A stretch of 64,000 nt of DNA from Vibrio atlanticus (GTDB lineage Bacteria > Pseudomonadota > Gammaproteobacteria > Enterobacterales > Vibrionaceae). The stretch spans positions 3,038,001 through 3,102,000 of the forward strand of contig NZ_AP025460.1 of NCBI RefSeq assembly GCF_024347315.1, in the 5' to 3' direction. Below are positions 47,958 to 58,385 of this stretch, in pieces; the first letter of the stretch is position 1; each line of letters opens with the position of its first letter. The notes under the pieces were generated by a model. That model was not told the origin of the DNA, searched no databases, and saw nothing but the letters and a program-made list of their open reading frames with translations. The translations under genes were made by a program, and so were the position numbers.

Positions 47958-47990
47958 CAACGGCGATGTGACTACATCGCCGTTTTTCGT
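47958..47990 (+). terminator. Intrinsic terminator after fklB
   Basis: ACGGCGATGT, loop GACT, ACATCGCCGT, then TTTT. A clear 10-bp GC-rich stem with a T-run. Confidence 0.93.
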
Positions 47991-48033
47991 TTATAGTGAA
48001 AGAGTAAATTACTTTATTACTTAAGGACGAATA

Positions 48034-48540
48034 ATGAAGAAAGTACTCATCACCGTTTTAAGCAGCCTTGCTGTGGTATCTTGCGCTAGTACTAGCGAGT
48101 CAGAACAAGTTAGTTCAACTTCTGATATTAACTATTCCCAACTATCACAAACAGCCCTTATGACCGCTGTAGACATGTGGTCTCAAAAAAATGAAGCAAC
48201 ACCATTTACGAGCACCCTTGCTAATTCCCTAAGTGACAAAGCATCTGTAACAAATGAGCAAGCTATAGGTGGAGTAGGCTCCATGCTAGCTCTTGCCCAA
48301 AATACCCTTGATAACTTTGACAACCAAGAGCTCGAAATGCTTTTCCCTGGAATGTCGACGCTTGATTCTACCGGTTTAACGTCAGTATTGGACTCAAAAA
48401 CATCTGTTGAAAATGCATTTTCAGGATTAGGTATGGATTCATCAATGGTTGCGGCGTTTGCACCAATCATTATTCAAGGGCTAGAGTCACAAGGCGCAAC
48501 AAGCGGTCTCGTTGATTCACTCGAAGCTATTTGGTTGTAA
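48034..48540 (+). CDS. DUF2780-family lipoprotein
   Basis: A 168-residue protein with a lipoprotein signal (MKKVLITVLSSLAVVSC, lipidated Cys17). The mature part has GGVGSMLALAQNTLDNFDNQ and the Gly/Ala-rich region typical of DUF2780 (VcgC/VcgE-like) proteins: GLGMDSSMVAAFAPIIIQGL. Function is unknown. It stands alone between two terminators. Confidence 0.85.
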   Translation: MKKVLITVLSSLAVVSCASTSESEQVSSTSDINYSQLSQTALMTAVDMWSQKNEATPFTSTLANSLSDKASVTNEQAIGGVGSMLALAQNTLDNFDNQELEMLFPGMSTLDSTGLTSVLDSKTSVENAFSGLGMDSSMVAAFAPIIIQGLESQGATSGLVDSLEAIWL

Positions 48541-48571
48541 TAACCAGTGATTAATAATTGATTTAAAATAC

Positions 48572-48600
48572 TTAAAGGGCGCTTCGGTGCTCTTTTTTGT
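48572..48600 (+). terminator. Intrinsic terminator after the DUF2780 gene
   Basis: AAAGGGCGC, UUCG tetraloop, GTGCTCTTT, then T-run; the stem includes two G-U pairs. Confidence 0.82.
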
Positions 48601-48613
48601 GCGCTGAACAAAA

Positions 48614-48668
<55 letters not shown>

Positions 48669-48756
48669 TTATTGAGAAATGGAGCAGAGAAGGTAAAGAA
48701 AAGTGCCAAATATCGTGGTGCAATTCTTATGTCGGTCTCCTAACTCTACAGATACA

Positions 48757-48788
48757 AAAAAGCCGAGCTAATGCTCGGCTTTTGTATT
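48757..48788 (-). terminator. Terminator of the alpha operon after rplQ
   Basis: On the minus strand AAAAGCCGAGC, loop ATTA, GCTCGGCTTTTTT: a strong stem with T-run, about 20 bases after the rplQ stop. Confidence 0.92.
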
Positions 48789-48804
48789 AAGAATCTAGTA
48801 TAGA

Positions 48805-49185
48805 TTACTCAGCAGCTTCTTCAGCAGCTGGGCGGTCTACAAGCTCAATGTAAGCCATTGGAGCTTTATCACCAGTACGGAAACCACATTTAAGAATGCG
48901 AGTGTAACCACCTTGGCGAGCCGCGAAACGCGGGCCTAGTTCATTAAATAGTTTTGCCACAACTTCGTTATCACGAGTGCGAGCAAATGCAAGACGACGG
49001 TTAGCAACACTGTCTGTCTTAGCTAGGGTAATCAATGGCTCAATTACGCGACGTAGTTCTTTTGCTTTAGGCACGGTAGTTTTAATAACTTCGTGACGAA
49101 CAAGAGAGCTAGCCATGTTGCTGAACATCGCTTTGCGATGACTGCTGTTGCGGTTGAGTTGACGACCACTTTTACGATGGCGCAT
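48805..49185 (-). CDS. rplQ: Large subunit ribosomal protein L17
   Basis: A 126-residue protein of the 50S subunit located near the peptide exit tunnel. The start [20 protein letters not shown] is diagnostic; an acidic, Ala-rich tail (AAEEAAE) ends it. It is the last gene of the alpha operon, 24 bases after rpoA, and is followed by a terminator. Confidence 0.98.
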   Translation of the reverse strand: MRHRKSGRQLNRNSSHRKAMFSNMASSLVRHEVIKTTVPKAKELRRVIEPLITLAKTDSVANRRLAFARTRDNEVVAKLFNELGPRFAARQGGYTRILKCGFRTGDKAPMAYIELVDRPAAEEAAE

Positions 49186-49209
49186 GACCTAATCCTTCTA
49201 ACTTTTCGA

Positions 49210-50202
49210 TTAATCTTCAGCGATTGACGCTGGTGGCCAGTTTTCTAGGCGCATGCCTAGAGAAAGACCACGTGAAGCAAGCACATCTTTAATCTCTGTA
49301 AGAGATTTCTTACCAAGGTTTGGCGTTTTAAGTAGCTCAACCTCAGTGCGCTGTACAAGATCACCGATGTAGTGAATCGCTTCTGCTTTCAAACAGTTAG
49401 CAGAGCGAACTGTTAGTTCAAGATCGTCTACAGGACGTAGTAGGATAGGATCGAATTCTGGCTTCTCTTCCTTCTCCTCAGGTACACGTACATCACGAAG
49501 ATCTACGAACGCATCCAGTTGTTCAGCTAAAATAGTAGCTGCACGACGGATTGCTTCCTCAGGTTCTAGAGTACCGTTCGTTTCCATATCGATAACAAGC
49601 TTGTCTAAGTCAGTACGTTGTTCTACACGTGCCGCTTCAACAGCATAGGCGATTTTATCGACCGGGCTGTAAGTAGCGTCAACAAGTAGACGACCGATTG
49701 GACGCTCATCTTCTTCAGTATGGATACGAGCTGAAGCTGGAACGTAACCACGACCACGTTCTACTTTGATACGCATAGCGATCTCAGCGTTGTCATCCGT
49801 TAGGTGACAAATTACGTGCTCAGGGTTAGCGATCTCTACATCACCATCGTGGGTGATGTCACCTGCAACAACAGGGCCTGAGCCTGATTTGTTCAGTGTA
49901 ATAAACACTTCATCTTTGCCTTCAGCAACGCGTACAGCTAAACCTTTAAGGTTTAGAAGGATTTCCAGGATATCTTCCTGAACGCCTTCTTTAGTGCTGT
50001 ATTCGTGTAGCACACCTTCGATTTCAACTTCTGTTACGGCACAACCCGGCATAGAAGATAGAAGAATGCGGCGAAGAGCATTACCTAGAGTATGGCCGAA
50101 ACCGCGCTCTAATGGCTCAAGAGTTACTTTCGCGTGTGTCGTATTGATCTGTTCAATGTCAACAAGACGCGGCTTAAGAAATTCTGTTACAGAACCCTGC
50201 AT
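49210..50202 (-). CDS. rpoA: RNA polymerase alpha subunit
   Basis: A 330-residue subunit that assembles RNA polymerase. The N-terminal dimerisation domain (to about 235) has [20 protein letters not shown]; an acidic linker ([11 protein letters not shown]) leads to the C-terminal DNA- and activator-binding domain with [20 protein letters not shown] and [14 protein letters not shown]. It lies between rpsD and rplQ in the alpha operon. Confidence 0.99.
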   Translation of the reverse strand: MQGSVTEFLKPRLVDIEQINTTHAKVTLEPLERGFGHTLGNALRRILLSSMPGCAVTEVEIEGVLHEYSTKEGVQEDILEILLNLKGLAVRVAEGKDEVFITLNKSGSGPVVAGDITHDGDVEIANPEHVICHLTDDNAEIAMRIKVERGRGYVPASARIHTEEDERPIGRLLVDATYSPVDKIAYAVEAARVEQRTDLDKLVIDMETNGTLEPEEAIRRAATILAEQLDAFVDLRDVRVPEEKEEKPEFDPILLRPVDDLELTVRSANCLKAEAIHYIGDLVQRTEVELLKTPNLGKKSLTEIKDVLASRGLSLGMRLENWPPASIAED

Positions 50203-50224
50203 TGTGTCCTCTCTTTTTTTAACC

Positions 50225-50845
50225 TTACTTAGAGTAAAGTTCGACGATCAAGTGTTCATTGATGTCAGCTGATAGGTCAGAACGCTCAGGCATACGCTTG
50301 AATGTACCTTCCATTTTGCCAGCATCTACTTCAATCCAAGTTGGCTTTTCACGTTGTTCAGCAACTTCTAGAGCCGCTTTAATACGAGATTGCTGTTTAG
50401 CTTTCTCGCGGATAGAAACAACGTCGTTTGCCGCTACTTTGAAAGAAGGAACGTTTACAACTTTACCGTTAACTAGAATAGACTTGTGGCTAACTAGTTG
50501 ACGAGATTCAGCACGAGTAGCGCCAAAGCCCATACGGTAAACTACGTTATCAAGACGACCTTCAAGAAGCTGAAGCAGGTTTGCACCTGTGTTGCCTTTA
50601 AGACGTGCAGCTTCTTTGTAGTAGTTGCGGAATTGTTTTTCTAGAACGCCGTAAATACGACGAACTTTTTGCTTCTCACGAAGCTGAACGCCATACTCAG
50701 ATAGACGACCGCGACGAGCGCCGTGTACACCTGGTGCGTTATCAATTTTACACTTGGTATCGATCGCACGGACACCAGACTTAAGGAATAAGTCAGTACC
50801 TTCGCGACGGCTAAGCTTCAGCTTAGGACCCAAATATCTTGCCAT
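50225..50845 (-). CDS. rpsD: Small subunit ribosomal protein S4
   Basis: A 206-residue primary 16S rRNA-binding protein and assembly initiator. It starts [20 protein letters not shown], and the S4 RNA-binding domain has [20 protein letters not shown]. In E. coli S4 represses its own operon by binding the leader before rpsM; a leader of that kind is visible here at 51641-51712. Confidence 0.99.
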   Translation of the reverse strand: MARYLGPKLKLSRREGTDLFLKSGVRAIDTKCKIDNAPGVHGARRGRLSEYGVQLREKQKVRRIYGVLEKQFRNYYKEAARLKGNTGANLLQLLEGRLDNVVYRMGFGATRAESRQLVSHKSILVNGKVVNVPSFKVAANDVVSIREKAKQQSRIKAALEVAEQREKPTWIEVDAGKMEGTFKRMPERSDLSADINEHLIVELYSK

Positions 50846-50876
50846 GATCTTTCTCCAATATTCCTAGAAACGAAAC

Positions 50877-51272
<396 letters not shown>

Positions 51273-51285
51273 CTACCTTATCCGA

Positions 51286-51642
51286 CTATTTCTTGATCGG
51301 CTTGCGCGGACCCTTACGGGTGCGAGCGTTGGTTTTAGTACGCTGTCCACGTAGTGGTAGACTGCGACGATGACGAAGACCGCGGTAACAGCCAAGGTCC
51401 ATAAGACGCTTGATGTTCATCGATACTTCACGACGTAGATCACCTTCTACAGTGTATTTAGCTACACCATCACGCAGTTGATCGATCTGCTCTTCAGTTA
51501 GTTCACTGATCTTAGCATCTTCAGCAATACCCACTTCAGCTAGAATAGCTTGAGAGCGAGTTTTGCCAATACCGTAGATTGCAGTAAGTGCAATTACAGA
51601 ATGCTTATGATCAGGAATGTTAATGCCGGCTATACGGGCCAT
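51286..51642 (-). CDS. rpsM: Small subunit ribosomal protein S13
   Basis: A 118-residue 30S head protein contacting the P-site tRNA and bridge B1. It starts [20 protein letters not shown], and its basic tail ends [12 protein letters not shown]. It is the first gene of the alpha operon. The ribosome site AGGAGTG is embedded in an S4-type leader, so translation of this gene should be the control point. Confidence 0.99.
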   Translation of the reverse strand: MARIAGINIPDHKHSVIALTAIYGIGKTRSQAILAEVGIAEDAKISELTEEQIDQLRDGVAKYTVEGDLRREVSMNIKRLMDLGCYRGLRHRRSLPLRGQRTKTNARTRKGPRKPIKK

Positions 51643-51712
51643 TATTCACTCCTAAGGGGGTTCATAAAAGAATTATCCGCAGCAAAGCCCGTTATGGATA
51701 CGCTGCGGCATA
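51641..51712 (-). promoter_or_regulatory. Alpha-operon S4-binding leader
   Basis: On the minus strand CCGCAGC (51702-51708) pairs with GCTGCGG (51677-51683) around a loop with AACGGGCTTT, a sequence also found in the E. coli alpha leader pseudoknot. ATGAACCCCCTTAGGAGTG follows, ending at the rpsM start. Autogenous repression by S4 is established for E. coli; here it is inferred from structure and position. Confidence 0.85.
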
Positions 51713-51745
51713 CTACTTCTTTTGCACGCAAAAGGTAGGCCGAGG

Positions 51746-51774
51746 AATATACTCGACTCTACCTAGTATTTCAA
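51746..51774 (-). promoter_or_regulatory. Sigma-70 promoter of the alpha operon
   Basis: On the minus strand TTGAAA (-35), exactly 17 bases, TATATT (-10), about 30 bases before the S4 leader hairpin and downstream of rpmJ. The alpha genes can thus be transcribed apart from the spc operon. Confidence 0.8.
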
Positions 51775-51791
51775 GTAAAAATTTCTGCTGA

Positions 51792-51905
51792 TTAGCCTTG
51801 GCGTTGCTTATGCTTTGGCTCACTGCAAATCACGCGAACGACACCGTTACGCTTGATAACTTTACAGTTACGGCAGATTTTTTTAACGGAAGCACGAACT
51901 TTCAT
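51792..51905 (-). CDS. rpmJ: Large subunit ribosomal protein L36, zinc-ribbon type
   Basis: A 37-residue protein, [20 protein letters not shown] and so on, ending KHKQRQG. Cys11, Cys14, Cys27 and His32 form the zinc ribbon, so this is the zinc-containing form. A zinc-free paralogue under Zur control exists in many bacteria and would be elsewhere. It lies 41 bases after secY as the last gene of the spc operon, and is too short for ordinary gene lists. Confidence 0.97.
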
Positions 51906-51946
51906 TGCTAAACTCCGTAAATGGAATCGAAATAATTACTACCGAA

Positions 51947-53281
51947 TTAACGGCCGTAACCTTTCAGATTCGCTTTCTTTAACACAGAATCATACTGTTG
52001 TGACATCAGATGAGTCTGTACCTGTGCCATGAAATCCATGATAACTACCACTACGATTAGTAGTGATGTGCCGCCGAAGTAGAAACGAACGTTCCACGCG
52101 ACCATCATGAATTCAGGAATCAGACATATAAAAGTAATGTATAGAGCGCCCGCAAGGGTTAGTCTAGTCATCACTTTATCGATATATTTCGCTGTCTGCT
52201 CACCTGGGCGGATACCGGGTACGAATGCACCAGACTTCTTCAAATTATCAGCTGTTTCACGCGGGTTAAACACCAACGCTGTATAGAAGAAACAGAAGAA
52301 GATTATAGCTGCTGCATAAAGCATTACATACAAAGGTTGACCAGGGCTAAGAGCTAATGACACGTCAGTTAACCAACCGAACGCGCTGCTTTCACCATTT
52401 TGACCAAACCATTGTGCTAATGTTCCTGGGAACAAAATAATACTTGATGCAAAAATCGCTGGAATAACACCTGCCATATTAATCTTAAGAGGCAAGTGAG
52501 AGCTTTGAGCTGCAAAAACTTTACGACCTTGTTGACGCTTCGCATAGTTAACGACGATACGACGTTGACCACGTTCCATGAAAACTACGAAGTAAATTAC
52601 AGCAAAAGACAATACCGCGATAAACAACAGAAGAAGCACATGCAATTCACCTTGACGCGCTTGCTCGATTGTTTGACCGATTGCAGAAGGCAATCCAGCA
52701 ACAATACCTGCAAAAATCAGAATGGAAATACCATTACCGATTCCTCGCTCAGTGATTTGTTCACCTAACCACATCAAAAACATGGTACCAGTTACTAAAC
52801 TCACGGTAGCAATAAGCGTAAACATGGTTTGGTTGATAACAACCAGATTGTCGACCATGTTTGGTAAGCCTGTTGCGATACCAATAGCTTGGAATGTTGC
52901 AAGTACAAGCGTGCCGTAGCGTGTATATTGGCTTATCTTACGACGGCCTGCTTCACCCTCTTTTTTGAGTTCCGCTAACGCTGGATGAACTACAGTTAGC
53001 AATTGGACTACGATCGATGCCGAAATGTACGGCATGATACCCAATGCTAATATAGATGCACGCTCAAGAGCACCACCGGAGAACATGTTAAACATTTCTA
53101 CGATGGTACCTTTTTGCTGATCGAACAAATCGGCAAGTACAGCTGCGTCAATACCAGGGATCGGCACAAAAGAGCCGGCTCGGAATACTAAAAGTGCACC
53201 AATTACGAATAATAAGCGCGACTTTAGTTCACTTAAGCCGCTCTGAGCACTACGAAAATCTTTTCCTGGTTTCTTAGCCAT
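51947..53281 (-). CDS. secY: Protein translocase subunit SecY
   Basis: A 444-residue inner-membrane channel with ten helices that forms the Sec translocon with SecE and Sec[20 protein letters not shown] near the plug, [15 protein letters not shown], and [19 protein letters not shown] are diagnostic. It lies between rplO and rpmJ in the spc operon, as in E. coli. Confidence 0.99.
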   Translation of the reverse strand: MAKKPGKDFRSAQSGLSELKSRLLFVIGALLVFRAGSFVPIPGIDAAVLADLFDQQKGTIVEMFNMFSGGALERASILALGIMPYISASIVVQLLTVVHPALAELKKEGEAGRRKISQYTRYGTLVLATFQAIGIATGLPNMVDNLVVINQTMFTLIATVSLVTGTMFLMWLGEQITERGIGNGISILIFAGIVAGLPSAIGQTIEQARQGELHVLLLLFIAVLSFAVIYFVVFMERGQRRIVVNYAKRQQGRKVFAAQSSHLPLKINMAGVIPAIFASSIILFPGTLAQWFGQNGESSAFGWLTDVSLALSPGQPLYVMLYAAAIIFFCFFYTALVFNPRETADNLKKSGAFVPGIRPGEQTAKYIDKVMTRLTLAGALYITFICLIPEFMMVAWNVRFYFGGTSLLIVVVVIMDFMAQVQTHLMSQQYDSVLKKANLKGYGR

Positions 53282-53301
53282 CTGTACCTCGTTCCTCGAG
53301 A

Positions 53302-53736
53302 TTATTCCTCGATTTTACCGCCTGCAGCTTCGATTGCAGCTTTAGCGCCTTTAGTCACGCGTAGACCTTTAACAGTCACAGCTTTGCTTAGGTCACCAGA
53401 AAGAACGATCTTAACAAACTCGATGTTCTTAGTGATAACGTTAGCAGCTTTAAGGCTGTTAAGATCAACTACGTCACCTGTTACTTTCGCTAGCTCAGCT
53501 AGACGAACTTCAGCAGACACTAGGCTCTTACGAGAAGTGAAACCGAATTTAGGTAGACGTTGTTTTAGAGGCATTTGACCGCCTTCAAAACCTGGACGAA
53601 CAGAGCCGCCAGAACGTGACTTTTGACCTTTGTGACCGCGGCCACCTGTTTTACCAAGGCCAGAACCGATACCACGACCTACACGCTTCTTAGAAGGTTT
53701 AGAGCCAGCAGCCGGTGATAGAGTATTCAAACGCAT
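53302..53736 (-). CDS. rplO: Large subunit ribosomal protein L15
   Basis: A 144-residue late assembly protein of the 50S subunit. The Gly/Arg-rich N-terminal extension [19 protein letters not shown] and [13 protein letters not shown] are typical. It is separated from rpmD by five bases. Confidence 0.98.
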   Translation of the reverse strand: MRLNTLSPAAGSKPSKKRVGRGIGSGLGKTGGRGHKGQKSRSGGSVRPGFEGGQMPLKQRLPKFGFTSRKSLVSAEVRLAELAKVTGDVVDLNSLKAANVITKNIEFVKIVLSGDLSKAVTVKGLRVTKGAKAAIEAAGGKIEE

Positions 53737-53741
53737 TCTGA

Positions 53742-53918
53742 TTACTCCTCAATCTTAACCATGTAGTAAACCTTGTTGATCATACCGCGTACGCACGGAG
53801 TATCTTCAAGTTCTACTGTATGGTTGATGCGACGAAGACCTAGACCTTTAAGACACGCTTTGTGCTTAGGTAGGCGACCAATTGAGCTTTTAGTTTGAGT
53901 TACTTTAATAGTTGCCAT
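53742..53918 (-). CDS. rpmD: Large subunit ribosomal protein L30
   Basis: A 58-residue protein starting [20 protein letters not shown]. The frame extends upstream to 53945, but the ATG at 53918 gives the normal length and conserved start. Seven bases separate it from rpsE. Confidence 0.98.
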   Translation of the reverse strand: MATIKVTQTKSSIGRLPKHKACLKGLGLRRINHTVELEDTPCVRGMINKVYYMVKIEE

Positions 53919-53925
53919 CGTGTGC

Positions 53926-54426
53926 TTACTCCGAAATAGATTCAACAGTTAGACCACGTTTAGCAGCAACCATTTCTGGTGACTTAACGTCTACTAGAGC
54001 ACCAATCGTTGCGCGAACAACGTTGATTGGGTTCGTTGAACCGTATGCTTTAGAAAGAACGTTATGTACGCCTGCAACTTCAAGTACGGCACGCATTGCA
54101 CCACCGGCAATAACACCTGTACCTTCAGCAGCTGGCTGCATGTAAACTTTAGAGCCCGAATGACGACCTTTCACCGGGTGGTGAAGAGTGCCTTCGTTAA
54201 GCGCAACAGTAACCATGTTACGACGCGCTTTTTCCATTGCTTTTTGAATCGCTGCAGGTACTTCACGAGCTTTGCCGTAACCGAAACCTACGCGACCATT
54301 ACCGTCACCAACTACTGTTAGTGCAGTGAAGCTCATGATTCGACCACCTTTAACCGTCTTAGATACACGGTTAACAGCGATCAGCTTTTCTTGCAAATCA
54401 TTAGCTTGTTGTTGTTCTTTAGCCAT
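53926..54426 (-). CDS. rpsE: Small subunit ribosomal protein S5
   Basis: A 166-residue protein important for decoding accuracy. The double-stranded RNA-binding-like N-terminal domain has [20 protein letters not shown], and the C-terminal domain has [19 protein letters not shown]. It lies 14 bases after rplR in the spc operon. Confidence 0.99.
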
Positions 54427-54440
54427 CTTCCAACCCTACC

Positions 54441-54794
54441 TTAGAATTTCAGACCAGCTTCGCGAGCAGATTCTGCTAGCGCCGCTACTCGACCGTGGTA
54501 TTGGAAACCAGAACGGTCAAATGCAACTGAAGCTACGCCTTTTTCAAGAGCGCGCTCAGCAACAGCTTTACCAACTGCTTTAGCTGCATCGACGTTACCA
54601 GTGTTCTTAACTTGCTCACGGATCGCTTTTTCTACAGTAGAAGCAGCTGCGATAACCTCAGAGCCGTTTGCCGAGATAACTTGAGCGTAAACATGGCGAG
54701 GAGTACGATGTACTACCAGGCGAGTTGCACCAAGTTCTGCAATCTTACGACGTGCACGTGTAGCACGACGGATGCGAGATGCTTTCTTATCCAT
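54441..54794 (-). CDS. rplR: Large subunit ribosomal protein L18
   Basis: A 117-residue 5S rRNA-binding protein: [36 protein letters not shown] and [20 protein letters not shown]. It lies nine bases after rplF. Confidence 0.99.
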   Translation of the reverse strand: MDKKASRIRRATRARRKIAELGATRLVVHRTPRHVYAQVISANGSEVIAAASTVEKAIREQVKNTGNVDAAKAVGKAVAERALEKGVASVAFDRSGFQYHGRVAALAESAREAGLKF

Positions 54795-54803
54795 AGTGAT
54801 ACC

Positions 54804-55337
54804 TTACTTCTTCTTAGCTTCTTTAGTACGCACATTTTCATCTGCGTAACGAACACCTTTGCCTTTGTAAGGCTCAGGAGCACGGTAAGAACGAATGTCA
54901 GCCGCAACTTGACCTACTACTTGCTTATCGCAACCAGTAATAACGATCTCAGTTTGGCTAGGGCACTCAGCTTTAATACCTTCAGGTAGAGCGTGCTCTA
55001 CTGGGTGAGAAAAACCAAGAGTTAGACCTACAGCGTTGCCTTTCATAGCAGCACGGTAACCAACACCCTTAAGAGTTAGCTTCTTAGTGAAGCCCTCAGT
55101 AACACCCACAACCATGTTATTAACTAGAGCGCGAGCTGTACCAGCTTGTGCCCATGCGTTAGTAACACCTTCTTTCGGACCGAAAGTTAGGTTGTTTTCT
55201 TCCTGTGCAATAACTACGGCGCTGTTAAGAACGCGAGTAAGCTCACCTTTGCTACCTTTTACAGTAACTTCTTGGCCGTTTAGTTTCACCTCTACGCCAG
55301 CTGGAATAGCGACAGGTGCTTTAGCAACACGAGACAT
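54804..55337 (-). CDS. rplF: Large subunit ribosomal protein L6
   Basis: A 177-residue protein near the factor-binding site of the 50S subunit. It starts [20 protein letters not shown]; the C-terminal block [20 protein letters not shown] is diagnostic. It lies ten bases after rpsH. Confidence 0.99.
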   Translation of the reverse strand: MSRVAKAPVAIPAGVEVKLNGQEVTVKGSKGELTRVLNSAVVIAQEENNLTFGPKEGVTNAWAQAGTARALVNNMVVGVTEGFTKKLTLKGVGYRAAMKGNAVGLTLGFSHPVEHALPEGIKAECPSQTEIVITGCDKQVVGQVAADIRSYRAPEPYKGKGVRYADENVRTKEAKKK

Positions 55338-55347
55338 AATCTACTCC

Positions 55348-55740
55348 TTAAGCTACGTAACAGATGATTTCACCGCCAAGACCTGCTTTACGAGCAGCAC
55401 GGTCAGACATCAGACCCTTGGAAGTAGAAACAACTGCAATACCAAGACCACCCATCACTGTAGGTAAAGAGTCTTTATTTTTATAAACTCTTAGACCAGG
55501 ACGTGATACGCGCTTGATTTGCTCGATTACAGGTTTAGCTTGGAAGTACTTAAGAGTAACTTCTAGCTCAGGTTTTGCTTCGCTGTCAACAGCGAAGTCT
55601 ACGATGTAACCTTCAGCTTTAAGTAATGCAGCAATTGCAACTTTAAGCTTTGAAGAAGGCATTTTTACAGCAACTTTATTTGCTGCCTGACCGTTACGAA
55701 CGCGGGTCAGCATATCCGAAATCGGATCTTGCATGCTCAT
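55348..55740 (-). CDS. rpsH: Small subunit ribosomal protein S8
   Basis: A 130-residue central-domain 16S rRNA binder: [20 protein letters not shown] and the final block [20 protein letters not shown]. In E. coli S8 represses the spc operon by binding the rplE start region; I did not try to fold that site here. Confidence 0.99.
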   Translation of the reverse strand: MSMQDPISDMLTRVRNGQAANKVAVKMPSSKLKVAIAALLKAEGYIVDFAVDSEAKPELEVTLKYFQAKPVIEQIKRVSRPGLRVYKNKDSLPTVMGGLGIAVVSTSKGLMSDRAARKAGLGGEIICYVA

Positions 55741-55769
55741 AAGATTTACTCCAAATGATTAAGTGGCAA

Positions 55770-56075
55770 TTACCAGCTAGCCTTACGAAGACCCGGAATC
55801 TCGCCTTTCATGCAAGCTTCGCGAACCTTAATACGGCTTAGACCGAATTTACGTAGGTAACCGTGTGGACGACCAGTTTGGTTGCAACGGTTGCGCTGAC
55901 GTGATGCACTTGAATCACGTGGAAGAGATTGCAGTTTAAGAACCGCATTCCAACGATCTTCTTCAGATGCGTTTACATCGCTAATGATAACTTTTAGCGC
56001 AGAACGCTTTTCAGCGAACTTAACTACTAGTTTTGCACGTTTAGCTTCACGTGCTTTCATTGATTGTTTAGCCAT
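55770..56075 (-). CDS. rpsN: Small subunit ribosomal protein S14
   Basis: A 101-residue protein starting [20 protein letters not shown] and ending [13 protein letters not shown]. It has no CxxC pairs, so it is the long zinc-independent form. The open frame continues upstream into rplE to 56303, but the ATG at 56075 gives the family start and length. Confidence 0.98.
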   Translation of the reverse strand: MAKQSMKAREAKRAKLVVKFAEKRSALKVIISDVNASEEDRWNAVLKLQSLPRDSSASRQRNRCNQTGRPHGYLRKFGLSRIKVREACMKGEIPGLRKASW

Positions 56076-56091
56076 AACAGTAACCCTACCC

Positions 56092-56631
56092 TTACTTACG
56101 GAATGGGAAGTTAAAGGCAGCCAGCAGAGCTCGGCCTTCCTCATCGGATCCCGCAGATGTCGTGATAGTAATATCAAGACCGCGGACACGATCGACTTTA
56201 TCGTAGTCGATTTCCGGAAAGATGATTTGCTCGCGAACGCCCATGCTGTAGTTACCGCGTCCGTCAAAAGACTTAGCGCTAACACCACGGAAATCACGTA
56301 CACGTGGAAGTGCGATAGAGATTAAACGCTCTAAAAATTCCCACATGCGCTCACCACGCAAGGTTACTTTACAACCAATTGGGTAGCCTTCACGAATTTT
56401 GAAACCAGCTACAGATTTACGCGCTTTCGTGATAAGAGGCTTTTGACCAGAGATCGTTGCCATATCAGATGCTGCGTTTTCTAGCAGTTTCTTATCGTTG
56501 ATTGCTTCACCAACGCCCATGTTTAGGGTGATTTTCTCAATCCTAGGGACTTGCATGACGCTTGTGTAGCTGAACTCTTTGGTAAGCTCAGCGACTACAG
56601 ACGACTTGTAGTAATCATGCAGTTTCGCCAT
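56092..56631 (-). CDS. rplE: Large subunit ribosomal protein L5
   Basis: A 179-residue 5S rRNA-binding protein: [36 protein letters not shown] and [20 protein letters not shown]. It lies between rplX and rpsN in the spc operon. Confidence 0.99.
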   Translation of the reverse strand: MAKLHDYYKSSVVAELTKEFSYTSVMQVPRIEKITLNMGVGEAINDKKLLENAASDMATISGQKPLITKARKSVAGFKIREGYPIGCKVTLRGERMWEFLERLISIALPRVRDFRGVSAKSFDGRGNYSMGVREQIIFPEIDYDKVDRVRGLDITITTSAGSDEEGRALLAAFNFPFRK

Positions 56632-56655
56632 AGTAGAACTCCAAATTACTTCTAA

Positions 56656-56973
56656 TTAGTTAGAAACAGTTTCGCCGTTAGATTTGAAGAAACGAACTTT
56701 CTTGCCATCTTCGATACGGAAACCGATACGGTCTGCTTTACCAGTAGCCGCGTTAAAGACTGCAACGTTAGAAGCATCAATAGCTGCTTCTTGTTCAACG
56801 ATGCCACCTTGTTGACCTAGAGCCGGAACCGGCTTTTGGTGTTTTTTAACAAGATTGATGCCTTCAACAACAACTTTACCAGTTGTCAGAACCTTAGTTA
56901 CTTTACCTTTCTTGCCTTTATCTTTACCAGCAAGAATGATTACTTCGTCATTACGACGGATTTTAGCTGCCAT
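56656..56973 (-). CDS. rplX: Large subunit ribosomal protein L24
   Basis: A 105-residue assembly initiator of the 50S subunit with a KOW motif: [33 protein letters not shown] is also typical. It lies 11 bases after rplN. Confidence 0.99.
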   Translation of the reverse strand: MAAKIRRNDEVIILAGKDKGKKGKVTKVLTTGKVVVEGINLVKKHQKPVPALGQQGGIVEQEAAIDASNVAVFNAATGKADRIGFRIEDGKKVRFFKSNGETVSN

Positions 56974-56984
56974 GTTGCCGCTCC

Positions 56985-57356
56985 TTACAGAACTTCAGGT
57001 GCAAGTGATACAATCTTCATGAATTTCGCGTTACGAAGTTCACGAGTCACAGGACCAAAGATACGTGTGCCGACTGGTTGCTCAGTAGTGTCATTTAACA
57101 ATACACAAGCATTACTGTCGAAGCGAATGACAGAACCGTCTGGGCGACGAACGCCTTTACGGGTGCGCACTACTACCGCCTTCAGAACATCACCTTTCTT
57201 TACTTTACCGCGAGGAATCGCTTCCTTCACTGTAACCTTGATGACGTCACCGATATGTGCATAACGGCGGTGAGAGCCACCCAGAACCTTAATACACATT
57301 ACCTTGCGCGCGCCAGAGTTATCTGCTGCGTCAAGTGTACTTTGCATCTGGATCAT
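56985..57356 (-). CDS. rplN: Large subunit ribosomal protein L14
   Basis: A 123-residue protein at the subunit interface: [20 protein letters not shown] and [19 protein letters not shown]. It is the first gene of the spc operon. A 162-base gap with a terminator and a likely promoter separates it from rpsQ. Confidence 0.99.
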   Translation of the reverse strand: MIQMQSTLDAADNSGARKVMCIKVLGGSHRRYAHIGDVIKVTVKEAIPRGKVKKGDVLKAVVVRTRKGVRRPDGSVIRFDSNACVLLNDTTEQPVGTRIFGPVTRELRNAKFMKIVSLAPEVL

Positions 57357-57468
57357 TGTTAGTGCTCCGCTAAATATTAAAACTAGACCCTCTCGGGTCG
57401 GGCTGCCTCTTTAAAAGGGACGCGAATTGTACCACCCTTTTTTTAAATTGGGTAGACAAAAAACAAGC
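57357..57468 (-). promoter_or_regulatory. spc operon promoter region and leader
   Basis: After the S10-operon terminator, the minus strand has GGTACAATTCGCGTCC, with TACAAT (at 57426-57431) as a likely -10; the -35 is poor. The leader then holds GACCCGAGAGGGTC, a small GC-rich hairpin, before AGCGGAGC and the rplN start. An own promoter for the spc operon is likely. Confidence 0.55.
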
Positions 57469-57471
57469 GGC

Positions 57472-57502
57472 TCCAAAAAATTATTTGGAGCCGCTTATAA
57501 GT
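57472..57502 (-). terminator. Terminator at the end of the S10 operon
   Basis: On the minus strand GCGGCTCCAAA, a short AT loop, TTTGGAGCCGC, then TTGTTTTTTG. A strong 11-bp stem with T-run between rpsQ and rplN, dividing the S10 and spc operons. Confidence 0.92.
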
Positions 57503-57518
57503 TATAGAATTACAAAGA

Positions 57519-57773
57519 TTAAATCTTCGCTTTTTCTAGAACTTTAACCAATGTCCAAGACTTAGTCTTAGACAGAGGACGACACTCAGCGATTTCAACT
57601 TTGTCGCCTAGGCCACAAGTGTTGTCTTCGTCGTGTGCGTGTACTTTAGTCGTGCGTTTGATGAACTTACCGTAAATCGGGTGTTTTACAGTACGCTCAA
57701 TAGCAACAACGATAGACTTGTCCATCTTGTCACTTACTACACGGCCTTGCTGGATGCGGTTAGTTTCGCTCAT
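57519..57773 (-). CDS. rpsQ: Small subunit ribosomal protein S17
   Basis: An 84-residue primary 16S rRNA-binding protein: [20 protein letters not shown] and [20 protein letters not shown]. It overlaps the rpmC stop by one base and ends the S10 operon. Confidence 0.99.
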   Translation of the reverse strand: MSETNRIQQGRVVSDKMDKSIVVAIERTVKHPIYGKFIKRTTKVHAHDEDNTCGLGDKVEIAECRPLSKTKSWTLVKVLEKAKI

Positions 57774-57964
57774 TATGCGCCTGCCTTTTCAGTCAAAACA
57801 GTTTTCACACGTGCGATGTCACGGCGTACAGCTTTTAGAGTATGAGTTTGCTGTAGTTGACCAGTTGCAGCTTGCATGCGCAAGTTGAACTGTTCACGTA
57901 GCAAATTCAATAGCTCAGCGTTAAGCTCTTCAACGTTCTTTTCGCGTAGATCTTGTGCTTTCAT
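57773..57964 (-). CDS. rpmC: Large subunit ribosomal protein L29
   Basis: A 63-residue helical protein near the exit tunnel: [20 protein letters not shown]. The ATG at 57964 overlaps the rplP stop (TGATG); an in-frame GTG just upstream is inside rplP. The C-terminal [14 protein letters not shown] is typical. Confidence 0.98.
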   Translation of the reverse strand: MKAQDLREKNVEELNAELLNLLREQFNLRMQAATGQLQQTHTLKAVRRDIARVKTVLTEKAGA

Positions 57965-58374
57965 CACATCACCTGCTTAGTTACAAAAGTAGTTTTAACA
58001 GGCAGTTTACGTGCCGCTAGGCGGAACGCTTCACGTGCCAACTCTTCAGGTACGCCATTCATCTCGTACATAACTTTGCCTGGTTGGATTTGAGCAACCC
58101 AGTACGCAACTGAACCTTTACCTTTACCTTGACGAACTTCAAGAGGCTTTTCAGTAATAGGTTTGTCTGGGAACACACGGATCCAGATTTGACCTTGACG
58201 CTTAATGTGACGTGTCATAGCACGACGTGCCGCTTCGATTTGACGTGCAGTCAGGCGACCACGGCCAACAGCTTTAAGACCGAATTCGCCGAAGCTTACT
58301 TCAGTACCTTTAGCTAGACCACGGTTACGACCAGTCATAACCTTGCGGAACTTAGTACGTTTTGGTTGTAGCAT
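57964..58374 (-). CDS. rplP: Large subunit ribosomal protein L16
   Basis: A 136-residue protein near the A-site: [20 protein letters not shown] and [20 protein letters not shown]. It overlaps rpmC by one base and follows rpsC after 11 bases. Confidence 0.99.
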   Translation of the reverse strand: MLQPKRTKFRKVMTGRNRGLAKGTEVSFGEFGLKAVGRGRLTARQIEAARRAMTRHIKRQGQIWIRVFPDKPITEKPLEVRQGKGKGSVAYWVAQIQPGKVMYEMNGVPEELAREAFRLAARKLPVKTTFVTKQVM

Positions 58375-58385
58375 CGTTCGACTCC

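Noticed and set aside
56076..56303. N-terminal extension of S14 into rplE
   Set aside because: The conserved MAKQSMK start and normal length of 101 residues begin at 56075.
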